Origin: Ischnura elegans
Lineage: Eukaryota; Arthropoda; Insecta; Odonata; Coenagrionidae
DNA: 64,000 nt
Assembly (NCBI RefSeq): GCF_921293095.1
Contig: NC_060257.1
Location: 57,076,968 to 57,140,967 of the forward strand
Direction: 5' to 3'
The notes beneath the pieces were generated by a model. It had not been told where the DNA came from and ran no database searches. It saw only the letters and a program-made list of their open reading frames with translations. The number at the start of each line of letters is the position of its first letter. The stretch's first letter is position 1. Positions 54,280-64,000 of the stretch are shown in pieces. The translations under genes and the position numbers were made by a program.

Positions 54280-55320
54280 CCACTGAACGTTTTGTTTTTA
54301 ATTTTCTATTTTAGATCCATCCACACCCCCCGAATGCCCATTTGTAAGGTGTTGCTCAAGCACCTAAATGCGTCCTAATTATGCTCAATGCACGAATATA
54401 ATATTTGAGATATCTTCATATTTTGCATACATTTCATTCCCTGTCGCCAGGAATGGCATTTTCCGCAAGTCTTTAAAAATTAAGTTAAGTAATGCAGTTC
54501 TCCAACTATCATCTTGTGGTGTCAGCCTCCTTCTTAAGTACATATACTCATATCCTCGAATTATTATTGGCGGCATGGAGTTTCTGTGGAAAATGCAGCA
54601 GCCTTGTGCAGAGGTAAGAAGTGATGAATTTTTAACCTCGTAAGTGCAATCTTCTCTGCTTGAAGTGGAGGCACCTTCCTAAGGTGGTTTGGGCATTGAT
54701 GATGGCTCCATATAGGTATATGTAATTTCATCATTTTTCCAAGTAATGGTGACTAAATTGTTCTTACTTAATTAGGAACATCAGTTGTTGGCCATGAGGA
54801 ATTGTTAGCAATGGGAGAAAGGGATAGGTGGTAGCGGAGTTCTATCATCATTACTTTTCTCCCACTTTTCCTTATAATGTAATCCGTATTTTTTTTCCTT
54901 ATCCCCTCCACAGCCTACATCTTCAAGAAACCTTCCTCTCTCCTGGAGACAATCCATTATTTTTGGTTTGGTTTAAGTCTCTACATTTGATTGACTTTCT
55001 TGGGATGCAGTCCTGAGGGCCCTATTTGGAGCCAAAGACTTTTTCACTTCCAGAACCTGTGAGTGTCTACATCGAACCTTTACACCACCATTGCCTGAAA
55101 TTCTTTCTGAGACCTGTTTCCTTTACCTCTTAATTTTATTGTCATAACTTAATAATAGTCAATTTTTTGATAATTTTTCATGCTATTGTAAGCCATCTCT
55201 GTTCTCTGGGGCATAGTTAAGACCAGAGAGGTTATAGCAGCCGCTCTTTTCTCTTGATGTCAGAACTCCTTTTTATTTAGTCAGATTCCTAACTACCATT
55301 CATCATCCCTCCCAGTGGGG
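54280..55320. other. Intergenic, nothing recognised
   Basis: Frames of 60-90 codons without motifs; no element ends. Confidence 0.4.
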
Positions 55321-55339
55321 AAAGTTAGTGCAGAATTTA

Positions 55340-56676
55340 GTTTGGAGTACTTCAAAGTATCTGCAGAGTTGCATTAATTCAGATTTAATGTGCATAGAAC
55401 ATGCAGAGGTTGTTCATAGTGATACCTATATGCCACCAAGTTTCGATTCCTACATTTTGCTTGTTTACCTTAAGATGTGTTTACATGATGAGCTTGCCCA
55501 CTTGGGTACACATACACCATCAAAATTTGCATTGTGTAAACACCTAGAACGCAGGAAAGCGTGGCAAGGAACAATAGCTCATTCTAATTTTGTGTATCCA
55601 CCTGAACATTTGTCCAACGATGTAGGTACTGGTGCAAGTGAATTCATTGTGCAGTCACAGCTTTACCAGTCAAAAAGTTATGTTATCCATTGAATATTCT
55701 TGAATTTTTTCTTCAGGCAATGGTATAGTTCCCAGTCTAAAGGCCGTTTTACACGGGGCACATACTTGCACAATCTGATGTATGTACAAAGGCGCCGTCA
55801 AAATTGCATCGTTTAAAGTGGTGAATTGCTAGAACACTTGCGAGAATGCGTGGACGTGAGATGGCAAAATAGCCCCTGTTCTAATTTTGTTCATGCATTC
55901 ACGCAATCCCATGCCATTTTAGAAATTAATGCAGTTCTAACCTGTGCTATTCCGTGCCCCGTGTAGAACGGCCTTAACACACGCCATGCAGCTAAAATCA
56001 TTGAACCTGCTCTTCCATAAGCCAAAGCTGTGTTTCACTGACCTGCATTCAGCTTTCAGACTTTTTATTATTGTTATGAGGATTTTTGATACATTCATGT
56101 TTGTTGTTTCGTGCATCTGGGTATGTCATTCAACACAAGTGTAGTTGCTAGTTCTTACTTGAAATGTTCTAAATTTAGTTGAAAAAATCTTTAAAAAAGC
56201 CATCTGCTGTTGCATCTGTTTTGGTCAGAATTTCCTGGTCTCATTCCAGGTACATATCAAATTAAGCAGGATATACAAGCAAATAATGTTTCAATACCCT
56301 TAGTGATTTAGTTCACCCCTTCATTTTCCTGATATCATGCCAGAATTAGGTACTTGCTGCCCTATAAGGCTCATCTTTCGCAAATCATTGTTAAATTTCC
56401 CAAAGCACTGCAGAAACAAGTGACTTTGTATGCAGTCACGCGCACGGGTGCAAACTTAAATACACCAAAGGATGAAGTTTGCCTTGAAAAAATATCCCGG
56501 CTAAGTCAAATGTTTTTTCAAGGCGACCCATGTACCATCTTCAGAATATCAGATATGAGCTAATAATTAATCTCCATTAACCTATTACCAGAATTAGATG
56601 ATGGCATCACGAGCTCACTTTGAGAGGTTCACAGTTCCTCAGCAACTCCTTGGTCTTGTGCATGAGTTTCACATGG
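55340..56676 (+). pseudogene. Possible decayed FMR1-family (KH domain) fragments
   Basis: Three short plus-strand segments resemble consecutive parts of FMR1/FXR proteins, in the right order. About 55430-55480 has TYMPPSFDSYILLVYL (compare family TYDPxxxxLVILS). About 56360-56430 has KAHLSQIIVKFPKALQKQVT (compare KRAHMLIDMHFRxLxxKVTL). 56598-56676 has MMASRAHFERFTVPQQLLGL (compare SRxxxExFxVRxDLMGLAIG), ending at GTAAGT. Between them the frames are interrupted or unconvincing, and the GxxG loop is lost. A Harbinger MITE (55741-55974) lies between the first two. The similarity is recalled, not computed, and could be chance. Confidence 0.25.
55741..55974. mobile_element. 234-bp PIF/Harbinger-type MITE, TAA TSD
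   Basis: Ends AGGCCGTTTTACACGGGGCA and TGCCCCGTGTAGAACGGCCT match as inverted repeats with one mismatch, flanked by TAA (55738-55740, 55975-55977). Such ends and TWA duplications fit Harbinger. Confidence 0.85.
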
Positions 56677-56700
56677 TAAGTTATTGTTTAAACTCTTGCA

Positions 56701-56964
56701 GGGATGCCTACTTACAAAATAATATTGGGGAGGCCCAAACCGGGGAACTTGCCCTGGGAAATTTTATAAGTATGTAGTAGGTTTTAAGTTTTTTAAGCAT
56801 TTTAGAAGAGTCATATGATCAGCATTGGTACACTGATAAGTGGAATCTTGATATCTGGACACTCGGGGGAAAATCGACTAGCCTGACACATTTTTTCCTC
56901 ACAGCCACAACAAATTTTTGAGGGGGCTCGGGCCACCTCAGGCCCCATGGAGTCGGCGCCACTG
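56701..56964. mobile_element. 264-bp MITE, GCCxCTG end, 10-bp TSD (copy 1)
   Basis: Flanked by AACTCTTGCA (56691-56700) and AACTCTTGTG (56965-56974), 8 of 10 identical. Contains TATTGGGGAGGCCCAAACCG at the left and GGAGTCGGCGCCACTG at the right. A sister copy lies at 62351-62659. Confidence 0.75.
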
Positions 56965-57003
56965 AACTCTTGTGACTGATTCTTTCCCTCAATGAAAGAT
57001 TCT

Positions 57004-57648
57004 CAATAGGGTGGTTTTCTATAATTTTTTTATTGCCTAAATCGAAAGATTATTACTCTTGGAGTACGCATTTCACGCTCTTAGATTTTTAAATGACGAT
57101 ATCTATTTTTCGCGATTAAACGAAAGTGAAAATTTTCAAGCGCGCGAAAACGCGACGGCTAAGTATGAATGCCGGGAAAACTCCATGTGACTTCGTTCTG
57201 GTTCCCGCTGCCGCAAGTGAGGTGACCTTGGGGCAAGGCTTTGAGCGCTGATACGACGCAGGCTGCTAGCAGGTAGCGCTTGGCTTAAATAAGGATTATT
57301 ATTACCCTATCAAACGAAGGAAACTTTCCGAACTTAGGCAATTTTAATGGGTGATTATTAAGAGATGTTTCCCTGAGCTCTGTGCCTCATGCATGCATTG
57401 GTAATCTCAGACAATGTAAAACTCCTATCCACTCGTTTAGAAACTAGTTCCCTGTGACGTCACGTGGAGTGGAATCGCATGGGCGCCAATCTGGCCTTTT
57501 TCAAATGAGGTTAAAATTGAACAGTAACATTCGTCTGAACTGGGATTTCTAAAACAATATAATTTTTATATTATGAATACACTAATGGTGGGTAAGAAAT
57601 CGCAATCAATGCCTTTCATTTTCTTTGATGAAGGAAACTACCCTATTG
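57004..57648 (-). mobile_element. 645-bp TIR element, CAATAGGG ends (copy 2)
   Basis: Ends CAATAGGGTGGTTTTCTA and AAACTACCCTATTG. Full-length reverse-complement partner of 4566-5212, with small indels. Non-coding. Confidence 0.8.
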
Positions 57649-57907
57649 AGTAGTACAGAATTTTTCTGATATTTTCGTCGATTCATGCTACTTATTTTAT
57701 TTAGCTCATGTTAAAATAATTTCACAACCCTTGTCAAATTACACTCTTGCGCTTACTGTGTGCAGTCAACCCTCTTTTCCCCCTCCCTGTAGAGACCCCA
57801 GGCCAAAATAGATATTGATTATTAGTAACAGTATGAGATCTTTTTTATTAGATGGATCGTTTAAGATATCAAATACTTCCAAATGCTGTTCATGGCCCTA
57901 AGAACCA

Positions 57908-58204
57908 GTGGTGCAGCGAGGGGGGGTTTTTGGGGGATAAAACCCCTCCCCCAGAGCTCAGAGAAATTTTTAAGTTTAATAGATTTCACTTAATTGGATT
58001 AATTTTACTATAGGATAGTGTAAATATTAATAAAATATCCTTCAGAAGGTCGTAAAACTCACCATTTTGAACCAATTATCTGAAAATTTTCTAGGGGAGG
58101 GCCCCCGCACCTCCAGCTTACCCTGGTGGGTATTCCAACCCTCAGACACCCCAGTGTTTTGTGCCTAAAACCCCCCCTGGCCTTAATTCCTAGCTGCGTC
58201 CCTG
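57908..58204. mobile_element. 297-bp MITE, perfect 10-bp TSD
   Basis: Ends GTGGTGCAGCGAGG and CCTAGCTGCGTCCCTG, flanked by CTAAGAACCA at 57898-57907 and again at 58205-58214, all ten bases identical. Family related to the CAGTGGCGTAGCC-type elements at 37646 and 61182. Confidence 0.85.
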
Positions 58205-58214
58205 CTAAGAACCA

Positions 58215-59835
58215 TATATCACTCGACTTGGGAACAATCAAGTTTTTCAAAGAAATGATTCCTTAGCAATTTGAAACCATTCCAATAAATCAATTTTTTG
58301 CTTATTAACTTTCTCTGTTTATTGACAAGTAGATGCAGGTACAAGTATGTATAACATAGAATTCCTTAGAAAGGAAATATTTAGATCACTAAGCAATAAA
58401 TAGAAATAATTTTTGATATGCATATGTTTGTATTTCTCAGTACAGATGTTCATCGTGAATCACTGAGTCACCTTTGCACTTTTGGGCACATTTTTATATT
58501 TTTGTGGCATGCATTTGAATATAGCAAATTCAATTCTACAAAGGAATAAATTGTATGCAATAAATAATCAACCCTAGGTCAACAAGTTTTTTGTATCAGA
58601 TTAAATATTTATCCTCACTCAAATATTTTCAGTCGTTATGGTAATGCACAAAATCATTCATCATGTTACCTTCACTTGTTGATTGATTCCTGTCATTTTT
58701 AGACCAAGTTCAGTCTCTTTGGAAACAGAGAGAGTTTGAGCAATGAGATGATTGGAGCCTCCAATGTCACAGATAATATGAATGCCAGGAAATATGAAGC
58801 ACAGGCATGACCAATGAAGAGGAAAGCCTAGAAGAAGAAAGAGGAAAGAATTGATATAATTTTATGTCAAAAACATTTTTATTATCCATTCCAAGTAGAA
58901 TGGCTTCAATGACCAAAAAGTTCGAGTGATCACTTATAAGCTAGACGGCATCATCCAGCTAAATAAATGCTACCTGACCTAGGACTCAGTCTCAAATAGG
59001 CATAAGTCCTAGATAAATGTGGTTGAAATCTTTCACTTTTTCAAATATAATAGCCCTGAATTTACTATATCCCTAATTTTAAAGGATTTCATAATGAAAA
59101 AATATAATACAAGTGTCCAAATTTAGTCTCCCCCATAACTACTCTCCTGGAGATTTTGGGTTGAAATAGTGGTACAATAGTGGTATTATCTCTGTGGAGC
59201 CTGAGCAGGGCTCTGCTCTGGGACCAGGGGGAAAAAGTATGGAGTTTGCCTGATCATTAAAATTAATGTCATTGGTTTTAGTTTTTAGAACTTTTCTATG
59301 AAAGGGAAAAAATGACTGCCTTCAGTGACTCATTGCTACCATCAATAGAAGTCACAACAGTAAAGTTTATTGCTGTGATTTCTTGGTGCCAGTACATGAT
59401 AACTTCAGTAGTATTTGATTAAGTTTAATCAAATAAACTATCAAGAAGTTGTAAAAAAGTTTGATGGAAATTCCAGGTAATTGCAATAAGTCACTGAAGT
59501 TGGTGGAAGTTGTGGAAATGAACTTTGCTGCGTCGTGCAGGAATCTACTAAGTTTTTATTCTTTGGTTAACAACGCCGGACAGGGTTGGAACTTGTGGTT
59601 TTGTGAGAGGAGGTAAAGATCAGTTTGCCACCACCCTTTCCCCTGATACCCCTCGCTCATTGGTACCCTCCCTTCCCTCACCCCACCACTAAATTATATT
59701 ACATCCATAAGCTAATTTTTTGAGATGTGATAGTTTAAATTACACGCTGTATGTTTGCTATTAAGAAGTTTCATTAATATTATTTGTAACATTTCAAATT
59801 TCATGAACGGAGGTGAAACATTCATGAATTGCCAT
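58215..59835. other. 1.6-kb intergenic stretch
   Basis: AT-rich, no gene. A GAGCAGGGCTCTGCTC dyad near 59203-59218 is the only local symmetry noted. Confidence 0.4.
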
Positions 59836-59839
59836 GAGA

Positions 59840-59935
59840 AAAAATTCTCCTGGACCGAGAATCGAACCACAGACCTTTGGCTTTCTGAGCCACTGTGCAG
59901 ACCACTATGCTATCCAGATTCCTTAATTCATTCAG
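59840..59935 (-). mobile_element. tRNA-derived SINE head (minus copy)
   Basis: Minus strand: GGATAGCATAGTGGTCTGCA (A-box) and GGTTCGATTCTCGG (B-box), then TTTTTTCTCATGGCAATTCA. The same family lies on the plus strand at 60.52 kb and 28.82 kb. Confidence 0.65.
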
Positions 59936-60515
59936 TACTATTGCTATGGGAATTAAGGGATCTGGGTAGCGTAGTGGCCTGGAAAGCAAAGGCGGCGTGT
60001 GCATATACGCATGTTAGCAAGTTCACACCCAAAGATGAATGAATTATAAAAGAAAACTATGTATTCCTTTACAATGAGAGAGCTAAAAATCCTGTCCACA
60101 TATAGATGGGATATGAAGCTCCCAACACTACAGCTATCTCCTTGGCGAATTCACCGCTCTACAAGTGCGCGATCCTGTGGCATCGCGCTGGCCGCATATT
60201 CGGTCTACACGATAGCTTGTGGGTGCTCGTGTGGGAGACGAGGTAAGCGGGGGGGGGGGTGGGGGGGGGATATTCAAATGGGTGCTGGGAGCTGGAGACT
60301 TAACACGACGCGAGTGCGCATGTGCATATTTAGTGAGTAACTCGCAGGTAGTATAGCAGTGTAGCTGCCTCCTAGATTACCTGCGCTCAGAATCCTAGTC
60401 TTTCAATGCATTCAGTGTCATTTAGCAGCATTCATGTGAACTTCATGCTCTTTTTCATCATCGTATATCTTCTCTAATGCACACCCTGGATATAAAACCA
60501 CCAGCTGCCACTGCA
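59936..60515. other. Mixed intergenic DNA
   Basis: A further partial SINE A-box region (GGATCTGGGTAGCGTAGTGG, 59959) and a long G tract at 60249-60269. No gene. Confidence 0.4.
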
Positions 60516-60600
60516 GGAAAGCCAATGGTCCGTGGTTCGATTCCCAGTCCAGGCGGTATTTTTTCTCATGGCAATTCATGAATGTTAATATTATTGTTTA
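60515..60600 (+). mobile_element. tRNA-derived SINE fragment (plus copy)
   Basis: GTGGTTCGATTCCCAGTCCA contains the B-box; TTTTTTCTCATGGCAATTCA follows as in the 59.84 kb copy. The A-box half is missing. Confidence 0.6.
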
Positions 60601-60689
60601 ATAATTTAATAAATTAGTAATTGTTATTATATAATGCAATTAGTAAAATTAAATAACTTTTATAAATTAACTTTTCAAATTAATATTCA

Positions 60690-60870
60690 AAGAACAGAGA
60701 GATGGTACTTTTCCACAGGTTTATTGATACGACGACGGGTTTCAACCATCAGGTCATTATCAAGTGCAAGGTAAAAGGTAATTGATAATGACCTGATGGT
60801 TGAAACAAGTCATACTTTAGTCAATAAACATGTGGAAAAGTGCCATCTCTTTGTTCTTTGAATATTAACA
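60690..60870. repeat. Inverted repeat with ~80-bp arms
   Basis: The left arm (AAAGAACAGAGAGATGGTAC, TTTCAACCATCAGGTCATTA) is mirrored by the right (ATAATGACCTGATGGTTGAA, CATCTCTTTGTTCTTTG). The centre is about 20 bp. It resembles the ends of Penelope-like or foldback elements. Confidence 0.7.
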
Positions 60871-61181
60871 GTATGCCATTCAACTATATCTCGCCTGCTT
60901 CTGTTACTTTTAACTTTTCAAATTTCGTCACCTCCTGAAATCTGCCACCCAGGGCATGTGCCCCCTCGGCCCTCCCCTAGTTGCGGGCCTACTGCCTGGA
61001 GTAGCATAGCCATCAGAGGTTTCTCGAAAACGTATGCAAACCCCGATTGAGCCTTTAAACCTTTGCAGTCCAAAGTAAACTTCAACTGACTGTAATATTA
61101 TGCTATAGGTTAAATTTAAGAGTTTATCATTTCAAAGTTATCTATGGGTGACATCTCTTGAAACATTGCCCTCGTATAAAC

Positions 61182-61742
61182 CAGTGGCTTAGCCAAGAGT
61201 GTAGGAGGGTTAAGGGGGTCCAACCCCCAGGGGGATCCAGATTTTTTTACTGGGTGGGGCACAGGGGTCTGACAGGCTATCGATCTTCTCATACTTGAGA
61301 TTAAAGACAAGATACAATAATTTCTGTGTGAAATACATATTCTCTTTATTTTATTATGAAAGTTATTATTATTAAATTGAATGATTGAGGCACCATGATA
61401 ACCAAAACAATACGAAGGTAATGATAACAGAATAAAAAATTTGTCTATTTTTTAATTTTCTGGGGGGAACACGTGCCCCCACACCCCCCCCTAAATCTGC
61501 CTATGCGGGCCCCCCCCCCCAAAATATAAAAACAGTTATGTACCTACTTTGCTTCATAAAGAAAACAAAATACATATTGAAAAATCATGAATTTTCAAAA
61601 GATTTCTTTGACAAATGAAGTTTTTTCGATTATTAAGAGTGTTAAATTATTTTAAAACCCTCTACTTGGTACCCTGTTTTTAAAAAAAGTTCCCCCCTGG
61701 TTTTAGACCCCTCCTGAACAAAATTCCTAGCTATGCCTTTGG
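61182..61742. mobile_element. Outer MITE, CAGTGGCTTAGCC ends, split by another
   Basis: Left CCAGTGGCTTAGCCAAG, right TTCCTAGCTATGCCTTTGG. Flanks CGTATAAACC and ACTATAATCC agree at 7 of 10. The 61229-61505 element lies inside it. Confidence 0.6.
61229..61505. mobile_element. Inner MITE of the GATCCAG family
   Basis: Left AGGGGGATCCAGATTTTTTT, right CCCCTAAATCTGCCTATG. Interior ATGAAAGTTATTATTATTAA and GATTGAGGC match the 19.9 and 42.5 kb copies. Confidence 0.7.
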
Positions 61743-61904
61743 ACTATAATCCCCTTATATGACCTTGTGATGTTGAGCTCAACTTGATGTTGGATTATGC
61801 TTGATGCTTGATGCTTGCACCAGGCCTGTCTACGTTGGGCTGCAAAGGGTTAAAATAGGCACAAAAAACAAGCAAGATGACCTCAGTAATAAGCACTCGT
61901 ACAA

Positions 61905-62060
61905 ATTTACTGTTTTTGAGTCCTAAAAATCTCATTTTCAACATTAAAAATCCAAACATTTTCCCCTGACCCCATTTTGCTCTGGCGTGTTTTCCATAGA
62001 CCCCAGAAGGGCCCCAAAATCTCCAGTAAACACCCCCATTTAAAAATCCTGGCTACGTTA
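61905..62060. repeat. Repeat fragment shared with 47.47 kb
   Basis: AAATTTACTGTTTTTGAGTC and AAATCTCCAGTAAACACCCC, ending AAAATCCTGGCTACGTTACT. This is one end of a GTAGCCAGGAT-type element; the other end is not found. Confidence 0.6.
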
Positions 62061-62350
62061 CTGACTGTGATGGCAGGTTTGAATCTCATCCAACCACAGA
62101 CTTCTCAGTGCCAATTCATGGTAGAAAATAATTTATAATTTAATTTCGATTTTTTTTTTACCGTTTATACTTACAAAAGTATCCCTTGAAATATGTAGAG
62201 GAGAGTCCGTGTGAGCCACTGTGGCTCGTATAACTACTGGATGCAACAAATATGCGCAGTATGTAAGGCGGCTGAAAGGTGCCCATATCTTGCAGGAAAG
62301 AAATGAGTTGATCCAACCTTAAAAGTGAAGGAAAAGAATGGATTAGATTA

Positions 62351-62659
62351 GAATTGCCGGCATTCAAAAAATATTGGGGGGGCCCAAACTGGGGATCTTG
62401 CCCTGGGAAATTTTATAAGTAGCGAGTTTTAAGTTTTTTATAAGTAGCGAGTTTTAAGTTTTTTATAAGTAGCGAGTTTTAAGTTTTTTTAAGCATTTTA
62501 GAAGAGTCATATGATCAACATTAGAACCCTGATAACTCGAATCTCGATATCTGGACACTCCGGGGAAAATCGGCAAGCATGACATATTTTTTGCTCACAC
62601 CCATAACGAAGTTTTGAGGCGGCTCAGGCCCCCCAGACCCCACGGAGTCGGCACCACTG
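62351..62659. mobile_element. 309-bp MITE, 10-bp TSD (copy 2) with internal 25-bp triplication
   Basis: Flanks GATTAGATTA (62341-62350) and GATTAGATAA (62660-62669) agree at 9 of 10. Shares TTTTATAAGTA, GAAGAGTCATATGATCA and GGAGTCGGCnCCACTG with 56701-56964. A 25-bp unit containing ATAAGTAGCGAG occurs three times (62415, 62440, 62465) but once in the sister copy. Confidence 0.8.
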
Positions 62660-62847
62660 GATTAGATAAATATATAAGATCATAGAACATGGTGGGTCAA
62701 TGATGCCAGATGGAATTAGGCTCCAGCACATTTGCTGATAACAAATTTCATTGGAAAATTTGATGATTAAGTGCTCAGAAAAATGATGGCACGTATTCAT
62801 CAGTAGGAGATCCAGGATATAGGGAGAAGGGGAGGGGATAGGGGCGA

Positions 62848-62930
62848 GGGTGTACCTAGGATCAAAGCTAGAGGGGGGCAAGCCGTGGTCGTTCAAACAG
62901 AAAAGGTTAAGGAAACTAAAATTTAACTCT
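62848..62930 (+). mobile_element. Left-end fragment of an AGGGCGTACCCAGG MITE
   Basis: GGGTGTACCTAGGATCAAAG, GGGGGGCAAGCCGTGGTCG and AAAAGGTTAAGGAAACTAAA match the left part of copies at 31929 and 36907. The right end is missing. Confidence 0.65.
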
Positions 62931-63440
62931 TTCTTGCTGGTGCCTACGATTGGAAAAAGTTTTCCTTCAATGAGTAGATTGAGAATATTTTAAACCTCTC
63001 CATATCGAGCTCTTTTTTTGGGTGGAGTTACCCTGGTATTTTTGTCCCTCAGATTTTTGGGCCACTCTGGTGGCCCATAAGTTTTTTTTTCCTTAAGTTC
63101 TCAAAAGTTCTAAATTTCCTTAAGTTTTGAACATTTTGCAAAAAATTTTTTATGAACAATAAATTTGGACTTTTTTTATTTTTTAGCAAACTTTTTGTCA
63201 CTAGGGAACACATTTATAATTAATTTATTGTGGAACAAAATGTACCCCTTTCCCCCCCGTCTCCTGCGAAGGAGGTAAGAAAGCAGGACACTAGTCGAGG
63301 TACCCATTAAAGTAACGCAAACATGTCAAATATTCTTAAAACGTCAAAAAAGACAAATGCCATGCAAAATTTTCTGCACAGCTATGTGTGATGCTGACAG
63401 AAAAATGTTACACAGTTATAGTCTATATGCCGATGGATGG
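62931..63440. other. Intergenic, nothing recognised
   Basis: T-rich runs and short frames only. Confidence 0.4.
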
Positions 63441-63449
63441 CGCGATTGG

Positions 63450-63645
63450 CCCGCCGGCTTCCTGAGTCAGTCCCATAGAGTTTGATGGTTGGTTCTTTCC
63501 TCCCTCCAGCGCTCACGGCTCGCACACCGACTCAGGTAGCTGACGGGCTCTTGCACTGGGTACCTGAATTGGTCCCATAGTGTTTTTGGTCGGTCCTTTC
63601 CTACCTCTGGTGCTTGCAGACCGACTCAGGCAGCTGGCGGGCCGG
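63450..63645 (+). repeat. Two-copy tandem repeat, ~102 bp unit
   Basis: TCCCATAGnGTTT at about 63471 and 63573, each followed by GGTyGGTyCTTTCCTnCCTC and later CGACTCAGGyAGCTGnCGGGC. The copies are GC-rich and diverged by roughly a fifth by eye. Confidence 0.7.
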
Positions 63646-63794
63646 TGCGCCACCCTACGGTATACAGGCCACATACGTGTGCCACATATGTGGCCCAGTT
63701 ATGCCCGCTTCCATTACAGTGCTGTTTATTGCTAATCTTGTGCCGATTACTAACAAAGGACTATGTGAGGCTTTCACCCAGTGAGAAATGGGTG

Positions 63795-63905
63795 GTGGAA
63801 TCCACGTGGAACCCACGTGGAATCCACGTTGAGTGGTGGATATTTGGTGGTGGTGGATATTGAGTGGTTGGACCCACGTGGAATCCACGTTGATTTCAAG
63901 TGGAT
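63795..63905. repeat. CCACGTGGAA simple repeat with E-box cores
   Basis: GGAATCCACGTGGAACCCACG recurs in part: CCACGTGG occurs three times and CCACGTTG twice, with GGTGGTGG and GTGGATAT words between. It produces short frames on both strands that are not genes. Confidence 0.7.
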
Positions 63906-64000
63906 TTGTGGTGATTATCATAAAATGTTAAACAGAATTTCTAATTTGTGGAACTTAACTCTCTGGTGACATTGCGTCATTTATCATCCTGAAACCACGC

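Noticed and set aside
54368-54643. Frame followed by a GTAAGA donor-like site
   Set aside because: No acceptor, no family resemblance and no partner exon; too weak to annotate.
62411-62490. CRISPR-like short repeats
   Set aside because: Head-to-tail copies without unique spacers, in an animal genome.
1-64000. LTR retrotransposons, Polintons or other virus-like elements
   Set aside because: I looked for paired long terminal repeats, integrase or capsid-like frames and saw none I could support.

Overview
This window looks like nuclear DNA from an insect. The evidence is a small histidine/alanine-rich cuticular-protein gene with the usual 4-codon first exon, an insect-type gustatory receptor with short phase-0 exons at its 3' end, and a mitochondrial enoyl-reductase gene most like those of animals. 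Genes are sparse and introns long. Most of the sequence is old transposon debris, mainly short non-autonomous DNA elements (MITEs), with LINE fragments and tRNA-derived SINEs. I cannot fix the order; a large-genome hemimetabolous or palaeopteran insect would fit, but that is inference.

Layout. 1-1.9 kb: AT-rich DNA with one unrecognised, possibly decayed reading frame and a SINE-like piece. 3.5-10.7 kb: a large interrupted inverted repeat, its arms loaded with nested DNA elements, around an exact 3 x 153-bp tandem repeat. 11.4 kb: 5' piece of a LINE. 13.5 kb: a 658-bp hAT-type element. 14.55-26.6 kb: the cuticular-protein gene (three exons, introns of 7.6 and 3.8 kb full of repeats). 27.6 kb: a piggyBac-type MITE. 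30.85-35.4 kb: the gustatory receptor gene, here assembled as six exons (about 412 aa). 35.5-48.4 kb: LINE tails and many MITEs, including a hAT inside another MITE. 49.4-52.0 kb: a damaged LINE with endonuclease and part of its reverse transcriptase, carrying a 124-bp palindromic insertion. 53.0-54.3 kb: an intact intronless MECR/ETR1-like gene. 54.3-64 kb: MITEs, SINEs, tandem repeats and weak traces that may be a decayed FMR1-family gene.

The three recognisable genes are unrelated in function (cuticle structure, chemosensation, mitochondrial fatty-acid synthesis) and form no operon or pathway. I see no LTR retrotransposon, virus-like element, CRISPR array, rRNA or convincing functional tRNA gene. 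The most interesting structure is in the mobile DNA: several short families share 9-10 bp target duplications, which points to Mutator-type movers; a hairpin element sits in a LINE whose relative in the same window gives the empty site; and there is a large inverted duplication. I did not find a convincing new multi-gene system.
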